Assembly: GCA_007116155.1 (NCBI GenBank)
Contig: SKJC01000003.1
Span: forward strand, 1 to 61,022
Reading direction: 5' to 3'
DNA from: Candidatus Babeliaceae bacterium
GTDB taxonomy: Bacteria > Babelota > Babeliae > Babelales > Babelaceae
Length of the DNA: 61,022 nucleotides
Shown here: positions 1-8,717 of the stretch, piece after piece
How the letters are laid out: the number at the start of each line of letters is the position of its first letter
Position numbering within the stretch: the first letter of the stretch is position 1
The notes under the pieces: model-generated
Seen by the model: the letters and a program-made list of their open reading frames with translations, nothing else
Told to the model about the DNA's origin: nothing
Databases searched by the model: none
Program-made: the position numbers and the translations under genes

Positions 1-33
1 ATTTTTAATGAAACTAAAAATTTATACCTTAAT

Positions 34-1821
34 TTATTTTGGTGCGTAGTATATTGGCTCTAATATACAATGGTCGGTTGATGCTATCTTTTTGGCGGCT
101 TTATTGTTTTTATCGTCAGTAGCAAGTCGTTGGCCTTTATATTGTTCTGCATAGCACCAGAGGCGCGCCCATGTTCCTTGAGCAGTATAATACGTATTAC
201 ATGTTTCATAATAGTTGGTTCTTGGCGCAACGTTAAGTGTTATGACTTTATCGTGGTATTTTTTATCATTTATTTTATCCCATGAAGAAGCTATTCCAAG
301 CCATTTTCCTTTGGTAAAAGCTTCTTCATTGTTTTGTTGATGGCCTCTAAAGAGTGTGTTAATATTTAGATGATTGAGCAATTTTGTGTAATCAGTTGCA
401 CTAACTATATAAATACCTTTCACACCCCGGTTTGATTCCCTTGTATTCTCTGCTGAATTAAAGTGGATATCATTCCAAGTAAATGGATTAGCAGGATGGC
501 CAAAACTAACCGGTCTTCTTGAATAAAATCTTGCCCGCCCAGTAGGTGGCGGGGTCGCTTTATATTCGTCTTCAGCTTTCTTAGCTTTCTTATGAAGTTC
601 CTTGATATCATTCATTTCAAAAATCATTGCGTTAGTAGCGTTTTTATGATCTAAGAGGACCTTTATCTGGGCCTTTTCTTCTGGAGTTAAATCGTGTTTT
701 ATTCCTGCGTGAGCAAAAGCAAGACGTTCGTCGCTTCCTGTGAAGTTAATAAAGAGAGCTGATGGGAGTAGTGCAAATGTTTGGTTTATACTGTTTTTGG
801 TTGGTTCGAGCTGTTTGTGCTCAGTCTCTTCATTCTTTCTTGCCTCAGCGAGCAACTGCTCTCGCGAATTATGGTAATCGACACTGATAACGGGTTCTTC
901 ATACATTGTTGTTTTTATATTGCCCCAAAAGCCATAGCCGCTATATATATTTTCATATTCATGATTGCCGCGCAACAAAAATACCTGCTGGGGGTTGTTT
1001 GCTTTTAGGTTGGTTAGATAAAAGAGGTTTTTTATGCTGTTCGGGCCACGATCAATATAATCACCTAAAAAGATGAGATAGGTGTTCTCGGATAGCTCTC
1101 CAGAGTTGGGGTCGTACTTTCCCTTTTTTTCAAGGTTTTGTAAGACATTTTCAATGTGCCCAAAGTCACCATGCAAATCACCGATCACATCGAGCGTAAT
1201 TGGCTGGTTAGTATTGTCGAGGGTTATTTTTTGTAGGATGGCAATGTAGGGAGCTTCTCTGTCTAAGATTGGGTCTACTGTTTTTTCTCTTGTTAAGTTA
1301 AGATCTTTTTCGAGGGTTTGCCATAATAGATTCATTTTCTCGATGAAGATGTTGTTTTTCTTCTCAGAGTTTTTTTCATCTTCAAATTCTTTCCATTCTG
1401 CGTCAGAATCTCTTTCTGCTTTTTCTTCAGCAGGCCCTGCCTCATTCAATGCTTCTGTTAGTTTGATTTTCTCTTTCTCTTCTTCTTTTTTTCTTTCTTT
1501 TTCTTTCTTTAGCCTAGCTTGATCTTGTGCATAAGAAGACCAAAAATTCCAGATACCATATGCCGTAGCAAGAGATGCGGTAAATCCAAGAATTGCTGAT
1601 TTGGGATGATCAAGAAGCCATGATGTTGCATTTTTTGTTTTGTCGCCCAACCAGTCCCAAATAATTCTTGAGGATTGGATATTTTGTTTATTTGGAGTAT
1701 ATGTTTGGTTTTGAAAATTCCTCATTTCGTACGCATGAGATTGTGTATAGCGCTGTGAGTTGATTGAAGCCTGAATAACGCTTCCAGTAAACAGTATGCC
1801 TACTATTAGTAATTTTTTCAT
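34..1821 (-). CDS. Exported PPP/calcineurin-like phosphoesterase with complete active-site motifs
   Basis: The 595-residue protein begins with a signal peptide (MKKLLIVGILFTGSVIQAS) and has a second hydrophobic stretch near residues 75-95, so it may be anchored in the envelope. A highly charged Lys/Glu coiled-coil segment (about 100-160) precedes the catalytic domain. The domain carries the PPP signatures in order: GDLHG (214-218), GDYIDRG (253-259), GNHE (285-288), a later FAHAG and a GH near the C-terminus. The metal ligands and the catalytic His are all present, so it should be an active Ser/Thr or diadenosine-type phosphatase; the substrate is unknown. An ATG at 1821 is used; the ribosome site before it is weak. 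It stands alone, divergent from the DUF2975 gene. A host-directed effector role is possible but is inference. Confidence 0.85.
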   Translation of the reverse strand: MKKLLIVGILFTGSVIQASINSQRYTQSHAYEMRNFQNQTYTPNKQNIQSSRIIWDWLGDKTKNATSWLLDHPKSAILGFTASLATAYGIWNFWSSYAQDQARLKKEKERKKEEEKEKIKLTEALNEAGPAEEKAERDSDAEWKEFEDEKNSEKKNNIFIEKMNLLWQTLEKDLNLTREKTVDPILDREAPYIAILQKITLDNTNQPITLDVIGDLHGDFGHIENVLQNLEKKGKYDPNSGELSENTYLIFLGDYIDRGPNSIKNLFYLTNLKANNPQQVFLLRGNHEYENIYSGYGFWGNIKTTMYEEPVISVDYHNSREQLLAEARKNEETEHKQLEPTKNSINQTFALLPSALFINFTGSDERLAFAHAGIKHDLTPEEKAQIKVLLDHKNATNAMIFEMNDIKELHKKAKKAEDEYKATPPPTGRARFYSRRPVSFGHPANPFTWNDIHFNSAENTRESNRGVKGIYIVSATDYTKLLNHLNINTLFRGHQQNNEEAFTKGKWLGIASSWDKINDKKYHDKVITLNVAPRTNYYETCNTYYTAQGTWARLWCYAEQYKGQRLATDDKNNKAAKKIASTDHCILEPIYYAPK

Positions 1822-2092
1822 AAAAAAGTCTTTTTTTAGTTTAATGGTTTTTATGTAATGTAATCTTATATAGTTTAGAAATTTTTTTACAAAAAGTCAA
1901 TATTAATACTATGCCTCGTTGTTTGATGTTGGGTTTGTTGCGCCGCGGTTGGTTGGTAAAAATTTTTGTTTTATATTGTTTTTCAATCATTTATTATTGC
2001 TTATCGTTTATTTTTTACTTATACTCGTTTCGAGTTGCGGTTTTGGAAGAGCTGCTTTTTTGGTATGTATTGCTTCTTGAAAGGAGTTTGTT

Positions 2093-2623
2093 ATGAATTT
2101 TCAGAGAATAAGTACTTGGCTTATTTGGGGGATTTACGGATTTTTACTTGTGTTGCCCTTCTTTATATTTCGTTCTTCATCTTTTCATTTTGGTGATGCT
2201 TGGCCATCAGAAGAGGTTTCTGGAGGGATATCTTTACTGGGTGCCGGGACTTCGTGGGCGGCTGTTTTTTTTTGGATTATTGGCGAATGTTTAAATTGGG
2301 CGCCGTTTCTTTTGAGTTTGTGGATTATCCGGAGTATTTTGATTCGATATCAGGCAGGATCAGTTTTTAATAGTAAAACGGTTAGCTTGTTTAGGGCTCT
2401 TAGTGTTGTGCTACTCATTGATGGCTTTTGTTGCAGTATTTTGAAAAACACGTTTTTTAGGCTTGCAGAAACAATAGATTTGGGAGTTGGTAATCGGTTG
2501 TTTATGATTAGTCTGGGTTCTGATTCATTAGGTTCTATTTTTGCTGGCCTGTTGGTCTTGTTATTAGCGTTTATCATGGCGGAAGCAACTCGGTTGGCAG
2601 AAGAACAATCCCTTACTATCTAG
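2093..2623 (+). CDS. DUF2975-type four-helix membrane protein
   Basis: The 176-residue protein has four strongly hydrophobic segments (about 7-27, 60-82, 100-120 and 140-168) and no cleavable signal. A good ribosome site (AAAGGAG) lies 7 bases before the ATG. It is followed after 10 bases by a small XRE regulator at 2634. This membrane protein plus YozG-like regulator pairing is the usual context of the DUF2975 family and is the main basis of the call. The pair probably forms a small membrane-linked regulatory unit; the signal it senses is unknown. Confidence 0.7.
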   Translation: MNFQRISTWLIWGIYGFLLVLPFFIFRSSSFHFGDAWPSEEVSGGISLLGAGTSWAAVFFWIIGECLNWAPFLLSLWIIRSILIRYQAGSVFNSKTVSLFRALSVVLLIDGFCCSILKNTFFRLAETIDLGVGNRLFMISLGSDSLGSIFAGLLVLLLAFIMAEATRLAEEQSLTI

Positions 2624-2633
2624 GAAGAAAATA

Positions 2634-2840
2634 ATGGCTATTATTATAAATCTGGATATTCTTCTTGCTAAGCGGAAAATGCAGGTACAGGAGCTGGCTG
2701 CAGCAGTTGGTATTACAACGCAAAATATATCGATTCTTAAGACGGGAAAAGCAAAAGCTATCCGTTTTTCAACATTAGAGGCGTTATGCCGTGCGTTGGA
2801 TTGTCAGCCAGGTGATATACTCGAATATGTAACTGAGTAA
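2634..2840 (+). CDS. Small XRE-family (YozG-like) transcriptional regulator
   Basis: At 68 residues it is a single Cro/CI-type helix-turn-helix domain. Helix 2-3 reads VQELAAAVGITTQNISILKTG, followed by the typical closing segment FSTLEALCRALDCQPGDIL. It lies 10 bases downstream of the DUF2975 membrane gene and is almost certainly cotranscribed. YozG-type regulators usually control their own membrane-protein partner; that is family knowledge, not shown here. The downstream gene is convergent, ending 2 bases away at 2843. Confidence 0.88.
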   Translation: MAIIINLDILLAKRKMQVQELAAAVGITTQNISILKTGKAKAIRFSTLEALCRALDCQPGDILEYVTE

Positions 2841-2842
2841 CG

Positions 2843-3276
2843 TTAGTTTAGTTGTATGATTTTTTTAATGGTCGCAGCATAGAGCGGAATGTGTGCAATA
2901 AGCTCTTCTGCGACCGCTTCTTTGTAAATATGCGAGGTTCGGTTCCGATCTTTTATAGCGCGTAGTAGTGTTTCTGCAATGTCTTCTTGAAGTAAGCCGC
3001 TCGCATATGCTGTTCGAATAACGGGTACGGGAGCATTGTATTCGACACTAATGTCCTTCTGTTCTAACAATTTTTTACAATATTTCCAGGTAAGCTCGAT
3101 GGTATATTCAAATCGCTGAATTATGGATTCGCGAAATAGGGGGTATAATGCTTCAAAATCAAATGGTCCAAAACTGTTCTGTTTTTTTTCTCTGAGTTTT
3201 TCTAATAACATTATTGATTCTTCTAGTGCGCTGAGTGCTTGGGTAAGTTGTTGTTTTTTATGGCTACGCTGTCCAT
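2843..3276 (-). pseudogene. HEPN (HI0074-type) partner of the MNT nucleotidyltransferase, frame broken in an A6 run
   Basis: The open frame from the first ATG (3211) gives 122 residues with the HI0074/HEPN signatures IQRFEYTIELTWK and RNRTSHIYKEA (Arg...His motif). The same frame stays open upstream of that ATG and still reads like the family (KKQQLTQALSALEESI), but has no start codon. A well-placed start (ATG at 3276, preceded by AAAGGGGG) lies in another frame; adding one A to the six at 3254-3259 joins the two exactly. So the true gene probably starts at 3276, overlapping the end of the MNT gene by 13 bases. It is a mutant gene, a slippage-decoded gene, or a sequence error. The protein normally pairs with the MNT enzyme as a toxin-antitoxin type module. 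Confidence 0.75.
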
Positions 3277-3554
3277 TCTACCCCCTTTTTTTGAATTTCG
3301 TTTTTAAGCGTAAGATCGCAGGTTTGAAGATCGACAATATCAACTGATGCTGGAATTATCGTTTCTTCTATTTCTCTAAGAACATTGGTAATGGTTTGCC
3401 AAGGAATTGGGATTGCAGTATCGATTGCAAGGTCAATATCTGAGCCTGGACGTTCTTGGTTTTGTGCACGGGAGCCAAAAAGAATAATTTTTGCATTAGG
3501 GATATGCTTTTTTATGATTTGCGTGAGTAATTCTTGGTATTCTTTTTTTACCAT
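3264..3554 (-). CDS. MNT-family minimal nucleotidyltransferase
   Basis: The 96-residue protein contains the nucleotidyltransferase core: GSRA (27-30), the DxD metal pair at D39/D41 in GSDIDLAID, and a third acidic strand (ASVDIVDL). It pairs with the HEPN gene immediately downstream, as in HI0073/HI0074-type modules in which the MNT protein can AMPylate and silence the HEPN RNase. An apparent longer frame runs back through the tRNA-Ser gene; the ATG at 3554 is chosen because translation upstream of it would be tRNA sequence. Its 3' end overlaps the inferred start of the HEPN gene. Confidence 0.88.
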   Translation of the reverse strand: MVKKEYQELLTQIIKKHIPNAKIILFGSRAQNQERPGSDIDLAIDTAIPIPWQTITNVLREIEETIIPASVDIVDLQTCDLTLKNEIQKKGVEWTA

Positions 3555-3584
3555 GCGGCAGGCTCCTTGCATGGGGTTGTAAAT

Positions 3585-3677
3585 TGGAGGAGAGAGAGGG
3601 ATTCGAACCCTCGATACCGCTTTACACGGTATAACGGTTTTCGAGACCGCCGCTTTCGACCGCTCAGCCATCTCTCC
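3585..3677 (-). tRNA. tRNA-Ser(CGA)
   Basis: It folds as a class II tRNA with acceptor GGAGAGA/TCTCTCC, a long variable arm, a T-arm containing GGTTCGAATCC and anticodon loop CTCGAAA, giving anticodon CGA. CCA is encoded. The discriminator base is U, whereas bacterial tRNA-Ser usually has G. Confidence 0.95.
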
Positions 3678-3736
3678 ATAAAAAGGATATAATTTAGGCT
3701 ACTGGTTTTGGAAAAAAGGTAAATATTTGCACCAGA

Positions 3737-4137
3737 TTATCTTTTCTCTGGATATTTATTTGGTTGAGTTATATAGCGGTTGATTTCCGGGTGATATTCA
3801 TCGAGCGTGATTGATTCAATGAATTCTTTGTTGTTAAATTTCCCAGAAGCTGCCGCTTTTTGTTGTTGCTTTTGTTCTAGTTCTTCACGAGTAATGTTCT
3901 GTGCGCTTGCATACGCATGTATAAGCTCTAAAAGATCTGCCAGTTCTTCGATAATCTCTTCTTGTGTTTGCGCAGCGCTGAGCTCTTCTAGTTCTTCGGT
4001 GAATTTTTTGAGAAGTTCATGCCTGTATTCCCGCTCGTTTAGATTTTTCCGTGTAACGGTAATACTTTTTTTTCGAGTAGGGTCGGGACATAATCACGCA
4101 CTAATTTTTGAAAGAGAAATGTTTTTGATTTGGTCAT
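3737..4137 (-). pseudogene. MazG-like / phosphoribosyl-ATP pyrophosphohydrolase-like gene, frame broken in an A8 run
   Basis: The N-terminal part from ATG 4137 reads KLVRDYVPTLLEKK, the typical opening of MazG-like NTP pyrophosphohydrolases, then stops after 32 residues. In the shifted frame, from just after the A8 run at 4067-4074 to the stop at 3737, the sequence continues with the MazG metal-binding helices (EELEEL, then EEIIEELADLLELIHAYA) and a Lys-rich tail. Adding one A restores a single protein of about 133 residues. The family hydrolyses nucleoside triphosphates to monophosphates and pyrophosphate. This is the second neighbouring gene broken by one missing A, so a shared cause (sequence error, slippage or decay) should be considered. 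No one frame covers the gene, so it is easy to miss. Confidence 0.75.
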
Positions 4138-4190
4138 CAGAAATTCCTTTGTTACAATAATTATATGATCGTAATACAGGGGAGTATACC

Positions 4191-4652
4191 ATGAAGATGT
4201 CGTATTGTATGTTGCTTGGCTTGGTTGGGTTTGCACTCTGCGTACCTGCCTGTTCTCGGCAAGAAAAATTTAAACAAGGGGAAAAAGTGTCCGAAATAGT
4301 TTCGTCGCCAAATGGCTTACGGTATCAAATTATTACCCCAGCGCCAGAAGGTGCTGCCAAACCGACTAAGAGCAAGGTTGTTAAGGTTCATTACACTGGT
4401 TGGTTGAACGATGGCAAAGATGGGCTTGGTAAAAAATTTGATAGTAGCCTTGATCGTGGTCAGCCGTTTGAATTCCCGGTTGGTGTTGGCTATGTAATTC
4501 AAGGTTGGGATTTGGGTGTTGCTGATATGCATGTTGGCGAAATGCGTCGGCTGTTTATTCCTTCAACATTGGGCTATGGTGCGCGTGGAGCAGGATCAGT
4601 TATTCAACCTAACGCTGATTTGATTTTTGATGTGGAGCTTTTAGCAGCATAA
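4191..4652 (+). CDS. FKBP-type peptidyl-prolyl isomerase lipoprotein
   Basis: The 153-residue protein has a lipoprotein signal peptide with lipobox VPAC (Cys21), so it should be membrane-anchored in the periplasm. Residues about 45-153 form a complete FKBP domain: VHYTGWL, FDSSLDRGQPFEF, VIQGWDLGVADMHVGEMRRL and GYGARG. It would catalyse cis-trans isomerisation of Xaa-Pro bonds in exported proteins. The gene is a single transcription unit closed by a clear hairpin at 4659. Confidence 0.93.
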   Translation: MKMSYCMLLGLVGFALCVPACSRQEKFKQGEKVSEIVSSPNGLRYQIITPAPEGAAKPTKSKVVKVHYTGWLNDGKDGLGKKFDSSLDRGQPFEFPVGVGYVIQGWDLGVADMHVGEMRRLFIPSTLGYGARGAGSVIQPNADLIFDVELLAA

Positions 4653-4658
4653 TTTTTG

Positions 4659-4695
4659 AAGGTAGGTGTATAAATACTACACCTACCTTTTATTT
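4659..4695 (+). terminator. Rho-independent terminator of the FKBP gene
   Basis: A perfect 12-bp stem (AAGGTAGGTGTA / TACACCTACCTT) with a 7-base loop is followed by a T-rich tract. The convergent zincin gene ends at 4708, so it may serve both strands. Confidence 0.85.
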
Positions 4696-4707
4696 ATTAT
4701 CTGGTTA

Positions 4708-5322
4708 TTAACTCAGGGTAGAGTTGTGTTGCTGTTTCAGAATAATATTTTTAAGAGAGTTTTCTGATGTTGCAGGAAGCGGATTTTTTTGTAGAATCTT
4801 TTTAATATTTTCTTCCCGTTCTGAGCTTGTTGGATAGGATGGATCTGTTTCAAAGCCTTTATTCCACATTTCTTTTTCTTTTCTGTATGTCAGTGCAATA
4901 AAAGCATTGCAGGTTTCTTGGTTTGTTGCGGTTTTGGTGGCGAAACTATCAGCTTTAAGTTCATCTTTTTTTGTATTTTTGTAGATTCGGCAAAGGTGGC
5001 CTACTTCGTGTAATAGAAGAAATTCTAGTGCTTCTAAGTTTTCTAGAGTGTCCTGGTTTAGGGGGATTCGAATGGAGTGTAAAGCATTAATTGCTCCAAA
5101 ATCCTTTATTTTAGGGGAGATAGTAACATGGGGATGTTCGGAAGCTGGGACTTGAGGAAAAATATGTTGGAAAAATTTGGTAATCGATGTTTTTAAAATA
5201 GTTGCCACTTGATATTCTTTTTTCTTGCGCTGTTCTTGCAAATCCCCATTGCCCGCTACAAGCGCGAGATTAATAGTTACATAACATATTATCTGCATGG
5301 CGATTTTATTTTTTGGCAGCAT
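4708..5322 (-). CDS. Exported zincin metalloprotease (HExxH...ExxxD)
   Basis: The 204-residue protein has an N-terminal signal-like segment (IICYVTINLALVAG), then a small protease domain. The zinc motif HEVGH is at 105-109 and a gluzincin-type third ligand region ELKADSFA at 121-128. The start is ATG 5322, preceded by AGGA; longer frames upstream lack support. It is adjacent to, and similar in layout to, the zincin at 5382-5981: both have a conserved IRIP...LENLEALEF segment before the HExxH helix, so they are tandem duplicates. The substrate is unknown; being exported by a probable host-associated bacterium suggests action on envelope or host proteins. Confidence 0.8.
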   Translation of the reverse strand: MLPKNKIAMQIICYVTINLALVAGNGDLQEQRKKKEYQVATILKTSITKFFQHIFPQVPASEHPHVTISPKIKDFGAINALHSIRIPLNQDTLENLEALEFLLLHEVGHLCRIYKNTKKDELKADSFATKTATNQETCNAFIALTYRKEKEMWNKGFETDPSYPTSSEREENIKKILQKNPLPATSENSLKNIILKQQHNSTLS

Positions 5323-5381
5323 AAAAATCCTTTTTAATTTTATTGATTGATAATTAATAGAGGGGTGAGTGATTTTTTGAG

Positions 5382-5981
5382 TTATGCCGGTTTTTCCCAC
5401 CTATGTGATTTTTCTGCTGCATCTGTTCTTTGTAATTTTGCTTCTTGTTTAATATATGAAATAAGAGAATTACTTGATTCAAGAGGCGGTTTGGCTGGAC
5501 ATTCGTGTAGTTGTCGTAAAATATTAAGGCCATATTTCCTGCGGTTTTCCTGGTCCATTGATTTGAATACAGCATCTATGGTTTTTGTATTTGTTGCGTA
5601 TCTTGTCGCAAATCGATCAGCCCAAAATTCTTCAGATTCATGTGTTTCTGTATTTGGGTAGCAGAGATGGCCATATTCGTGAAGAAGAGTAAACTCAAGT
5701 GCTTCTAGGTTTTGTAGCGCCTTATCCATTGGGATGCGGATGGTCTTAAGCTTAGGGATAGCGCTGAAATTTTTTATTTTGTTTGATGAAACAATGTGTG
5801 GAATATCCGTTGGGTTATTGATGGAAAAGCGACTTTTTAGAAACGAAGTGCAAGCGTTGGTGATAAGGTTTATTTGTCCTCCATCAGATAGATTGTCCAG
5901 GCCTTGTATGTTTTCTCCACTGGTAATTAGTGAGGGAAGAAACATAAAAAATGCTGTTAAAAAGCGTATATTTTTGTACAT
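5382..5981 (-). CDS. Exported zincin metalloprotease, paralogue of the neighbouring gene
   Basis: The 199-residue protein has a signal peptide (about residues 1-22), the zinc motif HEYGH (101-105) and a third-ligand segment EEFWADRFAT (117-126). The start is ATG 5981 with AAGGA at good spacing; a TTG one codon upstream is less likely. Its IRIP and LEALEF segments match the gene at 4708-5322, indicating a tandem duplication followed by strong divergence. No pro-domain or extra binding domain is visible. Confidence 0.8.
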   Translation of the reverse strand: MYKNIRFLTAFFMFLPSLITSGENIQGLDNLSDGGQINLITNACTSFLKSRFSINNPTDIPHIVSSNKIKNFSAIPKLKTIRIPMDKALQNLEALEFTLLHEYGHLCYPNTETHESEEFWADRFATRYATNTKTIDAVFKSMDQENRRKYGLNILRQLHECPAKPPLESSNSLISYIKQEAKLQRTDAAEKSHRWEKPA

Positions 5982-6045
5982 CAAATTCCTTTATATTTTG
6001 CGGGATAGATTTTTTATTTTACACTATTTTTTATTTTTTCCAAAA

Positions 6046-8487
6046 TTAGCGGAGGCTTTTATCTCGGAGTCCTTTATTTTTTGCTAACAGGTTAGATATT
6101 ATTTCTACTGTTTTTTTGTTGAGATTGGGTTTTCTTTTTAGTTCTTTTATTGTGTTGTAAAAAAGGTCACGTGTTGTTCTCTTTTCTAGTAAAAGAGTAA
6201 TAAGTGAGAAGAGGACTTTTTGGATAAAGATATTGTTTTGGTTGATTAATTGGAGAGCATTTTGAATGCTTTCAAAAAGGATTAAATTTTCTCCAGCTGC
6301 TCTGGTGATAATTTTAATAGCTTTAATTTGTAGTGTTCCTGATTTACTTGTTAGCAGGCTTTTTATGAGCTGTTCAATGAATATTGGCGCTCTTCTTTCT
6401 ATTATTAAATCGTATAGGATGTTTGCGCCGGTGTTTTGTTGTATGATTTCATTACTTTCTATATGGCGTTTGCAGATGTCCAGAATTTTTTCGATAGCAA
6501 TATTTTTTTGAATAAGTGCTCGGAAAAGGAATGACGCATAATTTTGCAGGGTAGGATGTTCGCTTTGGGAGCATTTTTCTGCGAGAGCAAGGACGAGTGC
6601 TTGCTCTCGCTCAAGTGGAAAAACTTGTAAGTTTATTAACTTTGTTAGAAGTCGGACTTTATTAAATAGATAGTCGTTGGGCGCTGTTTTTAGTGTTGCA
6701 ACATATTCAGTGAGTTCTTTTTGAGCCTCGTTTTGTTTTAAATTGGGAACTATTTTGTTGAAGAGAAGTAGTTTTAGGTTGTCTCTTTGACCGATTTCAT
6801 TTCTTGTTTCAAGTAGATGAAGAATTATATGTTTCCAGCTCAGTGGTATGCGGGGAGCGTGTTCAAGGAAAAGAGCTATATTTTGAGGGTTTTCCAAGGG
6901 TAGGGAAAAGAGAGCGAGGGGTGGACATGTGTTATTGTTAGCTATTGCGCTCAGTGCAGCGATCGGTATAAGAAAGGAGAATTCTGGGTATTCCTTTATG
7001 AGCCCTTCAAGATGTTGATAAATACACATCATAAGAGGCAGGGTTAATGCTTTATTAAATGGTTGAAGAGTCGCATGGGTTTTGGATATGGCAAGGGTAA
7101 ATTCTTCAGTCATGTTTTCGGTGTTGGGATAGGTCTGATGTATTAAAAATTTCCCAATATTTTCTTGTATGGTAATTGGTTCCCACCGCGAGAAGTAATT
7201 TGCGATTTTAGGAAGTAGTTTGGGTATATAGAGCTTTGGCTTTTGATGGATAGCTTGGATATTTGCATTCAGTTTGGCTATGTTGAGCAAGTGAAAGAGA
7301 GCCACGATAAGATTGGTAATGGTGGTGTCCATTTCAAACTGATGTTTTCCTATAGTTTGTAGATAGTGGATTCCTGGAATGTTGACCATAAGCTTGGCCC
7401 AGTCTATTCGAGCCGCTTCGGATAAAGCTGCCGTCAGTGTTGGGTATTTTTTATAAAATTTTTGAATTTGTGGTAGAAGTTGAGTTTTTTTCGTGGTAAA
7501 GCGTTCTTCTTCTGGTTCATAAAGGAGAATATTAAGAATGTTTCGCAGGGTACTTTCAAAACAGTCAGAAAACGTTATGGGGAGCCCTTCGTGGATACAG
7601 TGGACGGTATCGTGATGAATATGTTCTGGCTTGTTGTTGCCTCGAAACAAAAGAGCGGTAGTGATTAATTCATATAACATTGCATTTGGTACACCATGAG
7701 TCTCTGTTAGATTCGGTTCTCCTAGTGCTTCAATAAGTTGTTGTTTGGTAAAGGAGTGGGGTTTTGTGCTGAGGTCTTGAAGCGCATGTTGCAGCTGCGG
7801 AAAAGGAAGGGTTTGTGGTGCGGTATGTTTTTTAACTATCATTTTTAAGATAGCAAGAAGAGATGAGTAATAATTCTTGATGATTGTTTTTTCGGGGTTT
7901 TTTTTCTGAGTTATCCATATTGTTGCAGATAGAGCTATTAGGGCAATGGTTTTTCCTGGGTATGTTATTTCTTTGGATACATTTTTTAAGCTGCTTTTGC
8001 TTGCAATTTTTGGGAGATCAACAAAATCCAAAAGGGGTTTTTCGCAATTAGTATCGGTTAAAATGTAGGCTAGCGCATTTTGGGCAATAGCATTGAGCGT
8101 ATGTTCTGATGTAACAATTTGGTCAGATAGTTCTTTTGTCACAGAGAAGGAATCGCTTTCTGGTATTTCATAGAAGAGCTTTTTGAGAAGATAGATTACA
8201 GGGTGTTTCTTTTCAAGTTTCTTGCGCCAATCATAAAAGGCTTTTTTATATAGTGCTTCTTGTTCATAGTTTTGTCGCTTCGGTTCTTGTATGAAGCTGC
8301 CAAATGTATAGAGCCGTTGGAGGACGCCTCGTTCCGCTGCGATGGCTCCTGGCAATACTGAAAGACTGCGAAATTCTTTTGGAAATAACCCATAGCTGTT
8401 TTTTAGTTGCAAAAAAGTGCTGGCATACATCGGTTTTGCAATAAGTAGACAGAACAAAATAGTTTTTACGTGTAAAACAGTATTCAT
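6046..8487 (-). CDS. Large exported alpha-helical (HEAT/ARM-like) protein of unknown function
   Basis: The 813-residue protein starts with a signal peptide (cleavage probably after PMYAS). The rest is almost entirely predicted helix with repeating Leu/Ile/Ala-rich helical pairs of about 35-45 residues, especially after residue 400, suggesting an alpha-solenoid. No catalytic motif is recognised. It stands alone on the minus strand. Exported solenoids often bind proteins; that is inference. Confidence 0.75.
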   Translation of the reverse strand: MNTVLHVKTILFCLLIAKPMYASTFLQLKNSYGLFPKEFRSLSVLPGAIAAERGVLQRLYTFGSFIQEPKRQNYEQEALYKKAFYDWRKKLEKKHPVIYLLKKLFYEIPESDSFSVTKELSDQIVTSEHTLNAIAQNALAYILTDTNCEKPLLDFVDLPKIASKSSLKNVSKEITYPGKTIALIALSATIWITQKKNPEKTIIKNYYSSLLAILKMIVKKHTAPQTLPFPQLQHALQDLSTKPHSFTKQQLIEALGEPNLTETHGVPNAMLYELITTALLFRGNNKPEHIHHDTVHCIHEGLPITFSDCFESTLRNILNILLYEPEEERFTTKKTQLLPQIQKFYKKYPTLTAALSEAARIDWAKLMVNIPGIHYLQTIGKHQFEMDTTITNLIVALFHLLNIAKLNANIQAIHQKPKLYIPKLLPKIANYFSRWEPITIQENIGKFLIHQTYPNTENMTEEFTLAISKTHATLQPFNKALTLPLMMCIYQHLEGLIKEYPEFSFLIPIAALSAIANNNTCPPLALFSLPLENPQNIALFLEHAPRIPLSWKHIILHLLETRNEIGQRDNLKLLLFNKIVPNLKQNEAQKELTEYVATLKTAPNDYLFNKVRLLTKLINLQVFPLEREQALVLALAEKCSQSEHPTLQNYASFLFRALIQKNIAIEKILDICKRHIESNEIIQQNTGANILYDLIIERRAPIFIEQLIKSLLTSKSGTLQIKAIKIITRAAGENLILFESIQNALQLINQNNIFIQKVLFSLITLLLEKRTTRDLFYNTIKELKRKPNLNKKTVEIISNLLAKNKGLRDKSLR

Positions 8488-8717
8488 ACTAATTCCCCCA
8501 ATTTTTTATACTGTACTGTAAGCTTGACGCAGACATCAATAAATTTCGATTAGATATTTTTTGTCGATGCGAAGATTTTTCATGATGTATTACTTCTTTA
8601 CAGGGGCGAGTTTATAGGAGTTGCTCTGTTTTTGATTGCTTTAATTTTTCTACGATTTTGTTGACCTCTTAATTTCTATTATTTTATTTTGATAAACGGG
8701 TGAAAGTAGGGGGAATG

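Noticed and set aside
1480-1530. CT-rich tract resembling a simple repeat
   Set aside because: It encodes the Lys/Glu coiled coil of the phosphatase on the other strand.
1911-2196. Two overlapping hydrophobic frames upstream of the DUF2975 gene
   Set aside because: They have no ribosome site, overlap each other and the real gene, and look hydrophobic only because the DNA is T-rich.
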